DNA of 42,326 nucleotides from Armatimonadetes bacterium UBA5419 (GTDB lineage: Bacteria > Armatimonadota > UBA10988): positions 1,104 to 43,429 of the forward strand of contig DHNJ01000122.1 of NCBI GenBank assembly GCA_002409445.1, in the 5' to 3' direction. A program made the position numbers and the translations under genes. The notes beneath the pieces were generated by a model. The model was not told where the DNA came from. It saw only the letters and a program-made list of their open reading frames with translations, and searched no databases. Position 1 is the stretch's first letter. Every line of letters begins with the position of its first letter. Shown here one piece after another: positions 1-8,917 of this stretch.

Positions 1-2958
1 TCGCTGTCGCGCTACGGCCTGTCGCAGGTGACGGTGGTCTTCGCTGACGGCACGGGCATCTACTTCGCCCGTCAGCTGGTCGGCGAACGGCTGCAGGCGG
101 CGCGCGAGGAGCTGCCGTCCGGCCTCGGCCTGAACCCGCAGATGAGCCCGGTCAGCACCGGCCTGGGCGAGGTCTACCAGTACACGCTCGTGCGCGACCC
201 CAGCGTGCCGCCCGCGCGCATGATCCGCGATGTGCAGCAACATGTCCCGGGCTTCGACCCGGGCCGGCCCGACGACGCGGCCAGCCTGGAGCGCGCCGAG
301 CTGATGGCGTTGCGGGCGGTGCAGGACTGGATCGTGCGCCGGCAGCTGCTGACCGTGCCCGGTGTGGCGGAGGTCAATGCTTTCGGCGGCCATGTGCGCG
401 AGTACCAGGTCTGGATCGATCCTGACCGGCTGCTGGCCTACGACCTGACGCTGACCCAGATCATGGAGGCGCTGGAGGCCAACAACGCCAACGCGGGCGG
501 CGCGTACCTCGAACGCGGCGGCGAGGCCCACATGATCCGCGGCCTGGGCCTGGTCCAGAGCGTCGAGGATCTCGAACGGATCGTCCTCGGCAGCGAGCAC
601 GGGACGCCAATCCTGCTGGGCCAGGTGGCGCAGGTCGTCTTCGATGGCGAGGTGCGCATGGGCGCGACGACGCGCGATGGCGAGGGCGAGCAGGTCGCGG
701 CGATTGTCATGACGCTGCTCGGCTCGAACGCGCGGACGACGGTCGCCGCGCTGAAGGAGCGCCTGGCGGCGATTGCGCCAAGCTTGCCCGAGGGCGTGCG
801 CATCTCGCCGTACTACGACCGGCAGAACCTCGTCGACCAGACCGTGCGGACCGCCGTGCGCAACCTGCTCGAAGGCGGCGTGCTGGTCATCATAATCCTC
901 TACCTGCTCCTGGGCCACCTCCGCGGCAGCCTGATCGTCGCCGCGGTCATCCCGCTGTCGATGCTCTTCGCGCTGATCCTGATGGTCCGCGCGGGGCTGA
1001 GCGGCAACCTGATGAGCCTGGGGGCGATCGACTTCGGCATCCTCGTCGATGGTGGGGTGGTGGTGGTCGAGAACGTGCTGCGCCTGCTGAGCCAGCGCGG
1101 CGGCCAGCCGCGGCTGGCGGTGGTGCGCGCGGCGACGCTGGAGGTCAGTCGGCCCGTGGCGTTCGGCATCGCCATCATTCTGTTGGTCTATCTGCCGGTC
1201 ATGGCGCTGCAGGGCGTCGAAGGCAAGACCTTCAAGCCGCTGGCGCTGACCGTGGTCTTCGCCGAGATCGGCGCGCTGCTCGTGGCGCTGACGGTGGTGC
1301 CGGTGCTCTGTAGCTACCTCCTACGCGCCGCACCGCAGTCGGCGGCCGGCGACGCGGAGGACGACCCGGCGAGCGACGACACACGGCTGATGGCCGTGTT
1401 CCGGCGCTGGTACGAGCCGGGGTTGGCCTGGGCGCTGCGGCGGCCGCGGGCGGTGGTCTGGCTGGCGTTGGCGCTGTTGGCCAGCAGTGTGCTGGTGGGT
1501 CTGGGCCTGGGCAGCGTCTTCACCCCGCGGCTGGACGAGGGCTCGTTCGCCCTGCAGATCATCCGTCTGCCGGCGACCTCGCTGACCCAGAGCGTGCGCG
1601 TCGACCTCGAGGCCGAACGGCGCATCATGGCCATCCCCGAGGTGCGCACGGTGGTCGCCCGGGCCGGTCGCGCCGAGATCGCCACCGACCCGATGGGCCC
1701 GGAGATCAGTGATGTCTTCGTCAAGCTGCACCCCCGTCGGGAGTGGCGCAAGGGCTGGACCAAGGACGATATCCAGGAGGCCATCGAGCAGGCGCTAGCG
1801 CCAATTCCGGGCATCAACGTGGGCTACGGTCAGCCGATCGAGCTACGGGTCAACGAGCTGATCTCGGGAGTCCGCAGCGACGTCGCGGTGAAGGTCTTCG
1901 GGCCCGAGTTCGACGAGTTGGAGGGGCTGGCGCAGCAGATCGCGGGTCAGCTGAGTGAACTGCGCGGCGTCGAGGACGTGGCCGTGGAGCAGACGGCGGG
2001 GCTGCCCGGCCTGGACATCGGCATCGACCGCGCGGCGCTGGCCCGGCACGGTCTGAACGTCGCCGACGTGCGGCAGCTGATCGAGGTGGGTATCGGCGGC
2101 GGCCGGGCGGGCGAGGTGCTGGAGGGCGACGCGCGGTACGCGATTGTCGCGCGGTTCCTGCCGTCGCGGCGCGCCGACACCGAGAGCATCGGCAACCTGC
2201 TGCTGCACACGAGTCGCGGCGAGCGGGTGCCGCTGCGGGCGGTGGCGCGGCTGACGAGCGCCGAGGGGCCGGCCCAGATCAGTCGTGAGGACGGGTCGCG
2301 GCGGGTCGTCGTCGAGTTCAACGTCCGTGACCGCGACATCGGCACGGTCGTCGCCGAGGCCCAGGCGCGGCTGGCGCAGGCGGTCGACCTGCCGGCGGGC
2401 TACAGCCTGGACTGGGGCGGGCAGTTCGAGAACCTGCGCCGCGCCCGCGAGCGGCTGAGCCTGGTCGTGCCGCTGTCGCTCGCCCTCATCTTCGCCATGC
2501 TCTTCACTGCCTTCGGCAGCCTGCGCCTGGCCGCCTTGATCTTCTGCCTGGTGCCGTTCGCGGTCTCGGGCGGCATCTTTGCACTCGGCGTGCGTGGCCT
2601 ACCGTTCAGCGTCTCGGCGGGCATCGGCTTCATCGCCCTCGCTGGCCTCGCCGTGCTCAACGGCGTGGTCATGGTCTCGTACTACGAAGCCCTGCGGCAA
2701 CGTGGCCTAGCGCTCGACGCGGCAGTGCGACACGGGGCGGCCGTGCGGCTGCGACCGATCATGATGACCGCACTGACCACCGTCTTCGGCTTCGTGCCGA
2801 TGGCGCTCAGCACATCGGCGGGCGCCGAGGTCCAGCGGCCGCTGGCGACAGTGGTCATCGGCGGCCTAGTGAGTGCAAGCCTGCTGACACTGTTCGGCCT
2901 GCCGGTGGCATACCGGGCGATGGAGCGGCGGATGGCGCGCGGGCGATCGGTGGCTTGA
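1..2958 (+). CDS. Heavy-metal efflux RND transporter, CzcA/CusA family (5' truncated)
   Basis: Inner-membrane proton/metal antiporter of a tripartite RND efflux system. The reading frame is open from base 1 and reads SLSRYGLSQVTVVF before the first GTG at 28. That is internal CusA/CzcA sequence, so roughly the first 80-90 residues lie outside the window and the GTG is not the real start. The transmembrane segment 4 motif is intact (DFGILVDGGVVVVEN, about nt 1027-1071). Its Asp, Asp and Glu correspond to the proton-relay residues of CzcA-type (HME) pumps and argue for metal rather than drug transport. Two porter halves, two groups of hydrophobic helices and the late segment around nt 2460-2900 follow the usual order, and the C-terminus is complete. 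The partner adaptor and outer-membrane factor would be upstream, out of view. The specific metal cannot be called. The stop codon overlaps the promoter at 2955. Confidence 0.93.
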   Translation, partial: SLSRYGLSQVTVVFADGTGIYFARQLVGERLQAAREELPSGLGLNPQMSPVSTGLGEVYQYTLVRDPSVPPARMIRDVQQHVPGFDPGRPDDAASLERAELMALRAVQDWIVRRQLLTVPGVAEVNAFGGHVREYQVWIDPDRLLAYDLTLTQIMEALEANNANAGGAYLERGGEAHMIRGLGLVQSVEDLERIVLGSEHGTPILLGQVAQVVFDGEVRMGATTRDGEGEQVAAIVMTLLGSNARTTVAALKERLAAIAPSLPEGVRISPYYDRQNLVDQTVRTAVRNLLEGGVLVIIILYLLLGHLRGSLIVAAVIPLSMLFALILMVRAGLSGNLMSLGAIDFGILVDGGVVVVENVLRLLSQRGGQPRLAVVRAATLEVSRPVAFGIAIILLVYLPVMALQGVEGKTFKPLALTVVFAEIGALLVALTVVPVLCSYLLRAAPQSAAGDAEDDPASDDTRLMAVFRRWYEPGLAWALRRPRAVVWLALALLASSVLVGLGLGSVFTPRLDEGSFALQIIRLPATSLTQSVRVDLEAERRIMAIPEVRTVVARAGRAEIATDPMGPEISDVFVKLHPRREWRKGWTKDDIQEAIEQALAPIPGINVGYGQPIELRVNELISGVRSDVAVKVFGPEFDELEGLAQQIAGQLSELRGVEDVAVEQTAGLPGLDIGIDRAALARHGLNVADVRQLIEVGIGGGRAGEVLEGDARYAIVARFLPSRRADTESIGNLLLHTSRGERVPLRAVARLTSAEGPAQISREDGSRRVVVEFNVRDRDIGTVVAEAQARLAQAVDLPAGYSLDWGGQFENLRRARERLSLVVPLSLALIFAMLFTAFGSLRLAALIFCLVPFAVSGGIFALGVRGLPFSVSAGIGFIALAGLAVLNGVVMVSYYEALRQRGLALDAAVRHGAAVRLRPIMMTALTTVFGFVPMALSTSAGAEVQRPLATVVIGGLVSASLLTLFGLPVAYRAMERRMARGRSVA

Positions 2959-2983
2959 CAGTCGCGCTTGTGCGGGCTAGACT
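2955..2983 (+). promoter_or_regulatory. Near-consensus sigma70 promoter for the small basic gene
   Basis: TTGACA (2955-2960), a 17-bp spacer and TAGACT (2978-2983). The -35 hexamer overlaps the stop codon of the RND gene. Transcription would start near 2990, giving a leader of about 57 nt before the TTG start at 3047. This is one of the two best promoter matches in the window. Confidence 0.75.
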
Positions 2984-3046
2984 AGGGCTGTCGATACTCC
3001 GTGTCGGCACTCCGTTCGAGTACGCCTGGAAGCAAAGGGTAGTGGT

Positions 3047-3139
3047 TTGAGCAGCGACAAGAAGAAGCACAAGAAGAAGGTCAAGACCCACTGGATGAAG
3101 AAGCGCCGCCGCCTCAGCCGGCACAAGGCCAAGCGCTAG
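3047..3139 (+). CDS. Small basic protein, 30 aa, possible ribosomal-type peptide
   Basis: A 30-codon gene starting at TTG. The product is serine-serine-aspartate followed by a run of Lys/Arg/His with a single Trp, ending HWMKKRRRLSRHKAKR. More than half of the residues are basic. An AAAGGG Shine-Dalgarno-like sequence lies about 8 nt before the TTG. The consensus promoter at 2955 and the strong hairpin at 3182 bracket it as its own transcription unit. Composition and the W-x-K-K-R-R-R-L core resemble very small ribosomal proteins (bS22/AURKAIP1-COX24-type tails, eL41, Thx), but I cannot assign it to any of these families. An internal ATG at 3095 would give a 14-residue product and is less likely. 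The coding call rests on promoter, RBS, composition and a clean stop. Confidence 0.6.
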   Translation: MSSDKKKHKKKVKTHWMKKRRRLSRHKAKR

Positions 3140-3181
3140 CTTCTCCCGTCGCGCGGTTGGCGCGACTCAGCACGCTTTCAT

Positions 3182-3220
3182 CCGCGCAGCGTTCCGCCCG
3201 TGGGCGGTATCGTTGCGCGG
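3182..3220 (+). terminator. Long GC-rich hairpin after the small basic gene
   Basis: Outer arms CCGCGCAGCG (3182-3191) and CGTTGCGCGG (3211-3220) pair with one mismatch. Inside them CCGCCC (3194-3199) pairs with GGGCGG (3202-3207) across a 2-nt loop. There is no U-run afterwards (ATTTG), so it is a terminator-like or 3'-protective structure rather than a textbook intrinsic terminator. The rest of 3140-3327 shows no gene. Confidence 0.5.
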
Positions 3221-3327
3221 ATTTGCCGTCTCTTGAGGCTTAACGTTCAATCGACCTGCTCTGAGTTGATGGGCAGGCAGGAGGTGAGCGGCGCGCGCCG
3301 AATTGTCCGGGCTACGTGGAGTAGCGC

Positions 3328-6120
3328 ATGGTACGGCGTGTGATCGTGGTGGCGGTCGCGGCGGTGGTCGCCGCTTGCGGACCGGGTTCGGCGCAGGTGC
3401 CGCCGTGGTTGGTGGTGCTCTCGCCAGACAACGCCCTGGGCTTCCAGTTCGTCCGCCAGGGCGAGGTTTGGCTCAGTTGGTCACCGGTCGGCTGGGGGCC
3501 GAACTGGGCCTGGCGCGGCCTGGATGCGCAGGGCGGGGCCGTCGACGGCGGCTACGAGGCGCGGCTGGCCTTCGCCGCGGGCACGACTCCCGACCAGGTC
3601 ATCAACCTTGTCCAGCACGTGCGACAGGTCTCGCCGACGGCTGTCGAGTTCGCCTACGACCTAAGTGCCGACGCCGATGTCGCGCTGCAGGCGCTGGTCA
3701 TGGCCTGGTCGGCGGGCGAGACCAGTCGCGACGGGCAGTTGACCATGCACCGCGCCGACGGCGGCCAGGCCACGCGCGGCCTGAACTTCGCCGGCATGGG
3801 CGTCGAGAACAACATCGTCGCCATGACGCTCGACGCGGGCGCGGCGGGTAAGGTCGAGGTCGGCCTCGAGCCGGCCAACAACATCGCCTTCGACAACGGG
3901 CTGCGGCTGCTGCTCGCCGAGAACAACTTCCCGGCCGGCGCGCGGACGCTGACGGTGACCTTCGACTTCGGCGAAGACGTGGGGCTGGTCGTCAGCGACG
4001 CCGACCTCGCGCGCTACACCGAAGTGGTCCCCGGCGACGACTGGTTCCCGTTCACGGGCACGGCCGACAGCGGGCCCAGCGTGGTCGGCTTCGAGTCGTG
4101 GATCGAGCGGCCAGCCGGCGCGCGGGGTGGGGTGCGCATGGTCGGCGACCGCTTTGAGCTCGCCGATGGCACGCCGATCAAGTTCTGGGGCACGAACCTT
4201 TCCTACGCTCTGTCGGCGCCACCGAAGGACCAGGGCGCGGGCCTGGCGGCGAAGTTCGCCAAGTGGGGCGTCAACGCCGTGCGCATGCACAAGTTCACCA
4301 ACCCCGTGGGCTGGGAGGGCATCGGCGACCCGAATGACATGACCAAGATGGACCCCGAGGGTCTCGACCGGCTCGATGCGTTCAGCCAGGAGCTGCGCGC
4401 GGCCGGCGTCTACTACGGCTGGTCGCACTCGTTCGGGGTGAAGGTCCGCGAGGGCAACCGCGACCGGCTGCTGGCGCCCGAGGAGGTGTTGGACCAGGGC
4501 GACGGCGCGACGTACGCACTGATCAACTTCGCGCCGGACCTGCAGGACCTGATGATCGAGATGGTCGTCGAGCTGCTGAACCACGAGAACCCGTACACCG
4601 GGCAGCGCTACGCCGACGACCCGGCGCTGTGCTTCATCGAGCTGCAGAACGAAGACGACATCTTCTTCTACACGAGCGAAGGCGCGCTGAACAACTACCC
4701 AACCTACCGGGCGCAGGTGCAGCAGCGGTTCGCGCAGTGGCTGACGGCGAAGTACGGCAACGAGGCGGGGCTGCGCGCGGCCTGGGGCGATGCGCTGACC
4801 GCCGGCGAGAGCCTGGCGGCGGGCAACTTGGCGCTGCAGGGCAATCCGTGGTTCTTCGGCTCGGGCCACCTGCCGCAGCAGAACGATAACACGCGGCGGC
4901 GGCTGCTGGACAACGCGGCGTTCTTCCACGACCTGCAGAACGAGTTCTACAGCCGGTTCGCCGCGGCGATCCGCGCGACGGGCTATGAGGGGCCGCTGGT
5001 CGGCTCGCCGTGGCAGGCGCCGGCGATGGTCCCGCACTACTACAACCTCCGGTCGGACGCGCTGGTCGGCTACGTGGACCGGCACAACTACTTCGGAGAG
5101 CGGCTCAATGACACAATGCTGGGCGAGCCCGGCTCGGGTTACCTCTCGTCCGGTCTGCAGCAGGTCGCCGGGCGCCCGTTCGGTCTGTCCGAGTGGATCA
5201 CGGTCTACCCCGCGCTGTACAGCGCCGAGGGGCCGCCGCTGGTCGCCGCGTACGGCATGGGCCTGCAGGGCTGGGGCGCGAGCTACGAGTTCCAGTCCGG
5301 CGCGGCCGATGTCGCCTGGAACCCGATCGCTGGCCAGTTGCCGTGGGGCGTGTGGAACGTCGACACGCCGACCCAGCTTGGGCAGTACCCGATCCTCGCG
5401 CGCATGGTCGCCCGCGGGGACGTGACCCTGGGCGACGTGGTCGCGACGCGGCGGGTTAGCCCGGCGAACCTGGAGACCGGCGAGTTCGACTTCAGCGACA
5501 CCGTCAGCCAGGACGGCGACCGCAAGGACTTCGGCGGGGTGGTGCCGCCGGCGGCGCTGGCGCTGGGTCGCGTGCTGGTCGAGTTCACCGACGATCCGAC
5601 GCCGAGCGACCTGCTGGCCGATGCCGAGGGCCTGGCGACCGCGCCGGTGGTCACCTCGACGACCGGTGAGCTGAGTTGGGACCGCGAGCAGAGGGTGGTG
5701 ACGATCAACACCGCGGGGACCAAGGGCCTGGTCGGCTTCGCCGGCGGGCAGAGCGTGGACCTGGGCGGGGTGACCTTGGCCAGCGAGACGCCGTACGTCA
5801 GCCTGCTGGTCACCGCGAGCGAGCCGGACCGTGACCTGAGCGACTGCGCGACGGCGCTGATCTCGGCGGTCGGGCGCATCTCGAACACCGGCATGCGCAT
5901 CTTCAGCCTCGACCAGCGGGTGCTGGAGCACGGTGGGCCGCCGATGCTCGTCGAGCCGGTGCAGGCCAGCGTGAGCTTTGGCCGGCCGATCGCGCAGGTC
6001 AACATCCTGGACCACGACGGTCGGCGCACCGGGCGGGCGGCCAGCGTCGACAACGGCCGAATAGTTCTCGACGGCGCGGCCGAGAAGGCGCTGTGGTACG
6101 AGGTAGTCTTCGCGCCGTAG
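3328..6120 (+). CDS. Exported GH-A-type glycoside hydrolase (cellulase/beta-galactosidase-like), 930 aa
   Basis: Probable polysaccharide- or oligosaccharide-cleaving enzyme acting outside the cytoplasm. The N-terminus is a hydrophobic signal peptide ending VVAAC near residue 17, which could be a lipobox; a simple Sec signal is the alternative. About 240 residues of beta-rich sequence follow, then a TIM-barrel region beginning near FWGTNLSYAL. The strand-4 motif ELQNEDD carries the likely acid/base Glu442 after Asn441, and FGLSEW carries the likely nucleophile Glu622, as in clan GH-A (GH5/GH42-like). The C-terminal ~200 residues form a beta domain. The start is chosen because GTGGAG lies 6-7 nt before the ATG. 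No convincing promoter hexamers are visible upstream. It precedes a Gfo/Idh/DUF6807 operon, which supports a role in sugar scavenging. The substrate is unknown. Confidence 0.75.
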   Translation: MVRRVIVVAVAAVVAACGPGSAQVPPWLVVLSPDNALGFQFVRQGEVWLSWSPVGWGPNWAWRGLDAQGGAVDGGYEARLAFAAGTTPDQVINLVQHVRQVSPTAVEFAYDLSADADVALQALVMAWSAGETSRDGQLTMHRADGGQATRGLNFAGMGVENNIVAMTLDAGAAGKVEVGLEPANNIAFDNGLRLLLAENNFPAGARTLTVTFDFGEDVGLVVSDADLARYTEVVPGDDWFPFTGTADSGPSVVGFESWIERPAGARGGVRMVGDRFELADGTPIKFWGTNLSYALSAPPKDQGAGLAAKFAKWGVNAVRMHKFTNPVGWEGIGDPNDMTKMDPEGLDRLDAFSQELRAAGVYYGWSHSFGVKVREGNRDRLLAPEEVLDQGDGATYALINFAPDLQDLMIEMVVELLNHENPYTGQRYADDPALCFIELQNEDDIFFYTSEGALNNYPTYRAQVQQRFAQWLTAKYGNEAGLRAAWGDALTAGESLAAGNLALQGNPWFFGSGHLPQQNDNTRRRLLDNAAFFHDLQNEFYSRFAAAIRATGYEGPLVGSPWQAPAMVPHYYNLRSDALVGYVDRHNYFGERLNDTMLGEPGSGYLSSGLQQVAGRPFGLSEWITVYPALYSAEGPPLVAAYGMGLQGWGASYEFQSGAADVAWNPIAGQLPWGVWNVDTPTQLGQYPILARMVARGDVTLGDVVATRRVSPANLETGEFDFSDTVSQDGDRKDFGGVVPPAALALGRVLVEFTDDPTPSDLLADAEGLATAPVVTSTTGELSWDREQRVVTINTAGTKGLVGFAGGQSVDLGGVTLASETPYVSLLVTASEPDRDLSDCATALISAVGRISNTGMRIFSLDQRVLEHGGPPMLVEPVQASVSFGRPIAQVNILDHDGRRTGRAASVDNGRIVLDGAAEKALWYEVVFAP

Positions 6121-6129
6121 CGCGCGGGC

Positions 6130-6158
6130 TTGAAACGGCCTTGGGGCCCAGGTATACT
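6130..6158 (+). promoter_or_regulatory. Sigma70 promoter of the Gfo/Idh operon
   Basis: TTGAAA (6130-6135), a 17-bp spacer and TATACT (6153-6158), starting 10 bp after the stop of the upstream glycosidase. It predicts a start near 6165 and a leader of about 40 nt. It should drive the four-gene run 6207-11915. Confidence 0.75.
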
Positions 6159-6206
6159 CGGCCCAAGTGCATCGCAGGCTGCTGAGGGCAGCGAGGGAGC
6201 AATCAA

Positions 6207-7529
6207 ATGTCTGAGAAGCGTGTTGACCGCCGGGGGTTCTTGTCGCGCAGCCTGTTGGCCGGCGCGGCGTTGGGGCTGAGCGGCGATCTGTGGGGCTACC
6301 GCGCGGCCCGCGGCCAGACCGCGCCGAATGAGCGCCTGGGCCTGGCCTTCATCGGCATTGGTGGTATGGGCGGCGGCCATCTGGGCAGCCTCTATAAAGA
6401 CGAGCGGTTTGACGTCGTGGCGCTGTGCGACGTGGACTCGAACCGCCTGGCCAGTGCGGCCAACCGCGTCGCCGAGCACCGGGGCGATACCCCGTTCACG
6501 ACCGTCGACTACCTCGAGCTACTCGAGCAGCCGGGCGTCGACGCGGTAGTCATCTCCACCCCCGACCACTGGCACGGTACGCAGTCGATCCACGCCCTGC
6601 GTGCGGGCAAGCATGTCTACGTCGAAAAGCCGCTGACCCGCGACATCGAGGAGGGCCGGCTGCTGGTTGAGGAGGCGGCGAAGTCGGACTGTGTGCTGCA
6701 GGTCGGCACGCAGCAGCGCTCGAGCCGCAACTTCCAGGCCGCCGCCGAGATCGTCCGCTCGGGTCAGCTGGGCGAGATCAAGAAGGCCTGGGCCTGGAAG
6801 AACCCGCGCTGGCTCAACCCCGAGGACGGCGGTGCGCAGCGCAACCGCGCCAATCCGGCCAACCTGGACTGGGACCGGTGGCTCGGGCCGTCGCCCGCCA
6901 TCCCCTTCGACCATAACCGCGCGCACTACGCCTGGCGCTACTTCTGGGACCAAGGCGGCGGTCTGATGACCGACTGGGGCGTGCACATGCTCGACATCGT
7001 GCTTTGGGCGATGCAGCCCGAGCGGCTGATCAGCGTCGAGGCCACCGGCACGCGCTGGGAGGCCAGCCCGATGGAGGTGCCTTACACCCAGCTGGCGCAC
7101 TACGAGCTGCCTGGTTTCACCATGCAGTGGCAGCAGGGCGGCGAGATGCACAAGGACCCCGAAGGCCTGATGGACGACCACGGCATTGCCTTCGAGGGTT
7201 CGGAGGCCTCGTTGTACGTTACCCGCGGGCGCATGCCGGTGGTCACGCCGGACACCTTCGAGCTCAAGGAGATCCCCGAGGAGATCCAGATCCCGCGGCG
7301 TGGCAGCCATTACGACGACTGGGTCGCCTGCATCCGCGATCGCAGCCTGACGCCGCTGGCCGCGGCCGCCGACGTCCACTGGACCTCGGCCGTCTGCAAT
7401 CTCGGCAACGTGGCCTACCGCGTGGGCGGCAAGCTGATGTGGGACCAGGAGCGCGAGCGCTTCGCCGACAGCCAGTTCGGCAACTACCTCATCGAGCATC
7501 ACGCGCGCGAGCCGTACACGATCGACTAG
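6207..7529 (+). CDS. Tat-exported Gfo/Idh/MocA family oxidoreductase, copy 1
   Basis: NAD(P)-dependent sugar or inositol oxidoreductase family, 440 aa. The N-terminus has a twin-arginine signal (DRRGFLSRSL then an Ala/Gly/Leu-rich stretch ending near ARGQTAPN), so export of the folded, cofactor-loaded protein is likely. The Rossmann motif is GIGGMGGGH, and the family signature HVYVEKPLT contains the catalytic-type Lys of the EKP motif. The C-terminal half carries the Trp/His-rich stretches common in environmental exported members (WRYFWDQGGGLMTDWGVH). The start has GGGAG 8 nt upstream. It is the first gene after the promoter at 6130 and is followed 47 bp later by a paralogue. The substrate cannot be inferred from sequence alone. 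Confidence 0.9.
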   Translation: MSEKRVDRRGFLSRSLLAGAALGLSGDLWGYRAARGQTAPNERLGLAFIGIGGMGGGHLGSLYKDERFDVVALCDVDSNRLASAANRVAEHRGDTPFTTVDYLELLEQPGVDAVVISTPDHWHGTQSIHALRAGKHVYVEKPLTRDIEEGRLLVEEAAKSDCVLQVGTQQRSSRNFQAAAEIVRSGQLGEIKKAWAWKNPRWLNPEDGGAQRNRANPANLDWDRWLGPSPAIPFDHNRAHYAWRYFWDQGGGLMTDWGVHMLDIVLWAMQPERLISVEATGTRWEASPMEVPYTQLAHYELPGFTMQWQQGGEMHKDPEGLMDDHGIAFEGSEASLYVTRGRMPVVTPDTFELKEIPEEIQIPRRGSHYDDWVACIRDRSLTPLAAAADVHWTSAVCNLGNVAYRVGGKLMWDQERERFADSQFGNYLIEHHAREPYTID

Positions 7530-7576
7530 CACGCACGGTCTGGAGGGCGGCCGCCAGCCGTCAGGAGCGAGACACG

Positions 7577-8902
7577 ATGGCTACGCGAACGGGAACGAGT
7601 CGTCGGGGCTTTCTGTCGCGCGGCCTGCTGGCTGGCGCCGCCCTCGGACTGGGTGCGGAGGTGATGAGCCATCGTGGCGCGCGCGCCCAGGCGGCGCCGA
7701 ACGCGCGGCTGGGCATCGGGTTCATCGGCATCGGCGGCATGGGCCGCGCGCATGTCGACCGGCTCTGCGCGGACCAGCGCTTCGAGATCGTCGGGCTGTG
7801 TGAGGTGGACTCCAGCCGGCTGCAGTCCGCCGCGGAGAAGATCACGGCCGAACGCGGCCATACGCCATTCACCACCACCGACTACCACGAACTCCTCGAC
7901 CAGCCCGGCCTCGACGCCGTGCTGATCGCCAGCCCGGACCACTGGCACGCAACCCACGCGATCCACGCGGTGCGCGCGGCTAAGCATGTCTACGTTGAGA
8001 AGCCGGTCACCCACGACCTAGAGGAGGGCCGGCGGCTGGTCGAGGAGGTCGCCAAGTCCGACGTGGTGGTCCAGGTCGGCACCCACCACCGCGCCAGCCG
8101 CGGCATCCAGGCGACCGCGGAGATCGTCCGCTCGGGCCAGTTGGGCGAAATCCGCCGCGCCTGGGCTTGGAAGGAGCCGCGCTGGCTGAACCCCGCCGAC
8201 GAGACCGCGCAGCGCAACCGCGCGAACCCCGCGCAGCTCGACTGGGATCGTTGGCTCGGGCCCTCGCCCGACCTGGCCTTCGACCCGAACCGCGCGCATT
8301 ACGCCTGGCGCTACTTCTGGGATCAGGGCGGCGGCCTGATGACCGACTGGGGCGTCCACCAGCTCGACATCGCGCTCTGGGCGCTGCGGCCGAAGCGGCT
8401 GCTCAGCGTGGAGGCGCGCGGCACCCGGTGGGCCGAGAGCCCGATGGAGGTGCCCTACGCGCAGCACGCGCGGTTCGAGTTCGACGGGCTCAGCCTCGAG
8501 TGGCAGCAGGGCCTCGACATGGAAAAGGACCCCGAGGGTCTGATGCAGGACAACGGCATCGCCTTCATCGGCTCCGAGGCCAGCCTGTATTTCACCTTCG
8601 GCCGCATGCCGGTCGTCTACCCGGACACCTTCGATTTGCAAGAGGTCGCCGACGACATCAAGATTCCCGTGCGCGGCAGTCACTACGACGACTGGCTGGC
8701 CTGCATCGCGGACCGGTCGCTGACGCCGCTCGCGCCCGTGTACGAGGCACACTGGACCACGACCGTCTGCACGCTGGGCAACATCGGCTACCGCGTCGGC
8801 GGCAAGCTGGACTGGGACACCGACCGCGAGCGGTTCGTCGACAGCCAGCAGGGCAACTACCTCATCGGGCACCACGCCCGGGCCCCGTACACGATCGACT
8901 AG
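7577..8902 (+). CDS. Tat-exported Gfo/Idh/MocA family oxidoreductase, copy 2
   Basis: A 441-aa tandem paralogue of the preceding gene, alignable by eye along its whole length, including the Tat signal (SRRGFLSRGL), GIGGMGRAH, HVYVEKPVT and the shared WRYFWDQGGGLMTDWGVH block. The open frame extends upstream to 7004 through copy 1 in another frame. The ATG at 7577 is chosen because it begins the Tat peptide and has AGGAG about 10 nt before it. Differences cluster at substrate-facing positions, such as MLDIVLWAM versus QLDIALWAL. The pair may act on different epimers or on successive steps. It lies 15 bp upstream of the DUF6807 gene and is probably co-transcribed with it. Confidence 0.9.
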   Translation: MATRTGTSRRGFLSRGLLAGAALGLGAEVMSHRGARAQAAPNARLGIGFIGIGGMGRAHVDRLCADQRFEIVGLCEVDSSRLQSAAEKITAERGHTPFTTTDYHELLDQPGLDAVLIASPDHWHATHAIHAVRAAKHVYVEKPVTHDLEEGRRLVEEVAKSDVVVQVGTHHRASRGIQATAEIVRSGQLGEIRRAWAWKEPRWLNPADETAQRNRANPAQLDWDRWLGPSPDLAFDPNRAHYAWRYFWDQGGGLMTDWGVHQLDIALWALRPKRLLSVEARGTRWAESPMEVPYAQHARFEFDGLSLEWQQGLDMEKDPEGLMQDNGIAFIGSEASLYFTFGRMPVVYPDTFDLQEVADDIKIPVRGSHYDDWLACIADRSLTPLAPVYEAHWTTTVCTLGNIGYRVGGKLDWDTDRERFVDSQQGNYLIGHHARAPYTID

Positions 8903-8917
8903 TTTGGAGTGAGTCAG

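Noticed and set aside
3279..3285. Perfect AGGAGGT Shine-Dalgarno sequence.
   Set aside because: No start codon lies 5-10 nt downstream; the overlapping GTG frame ends after 19 codons. The real start at 3328 has its own GTGGAG site.
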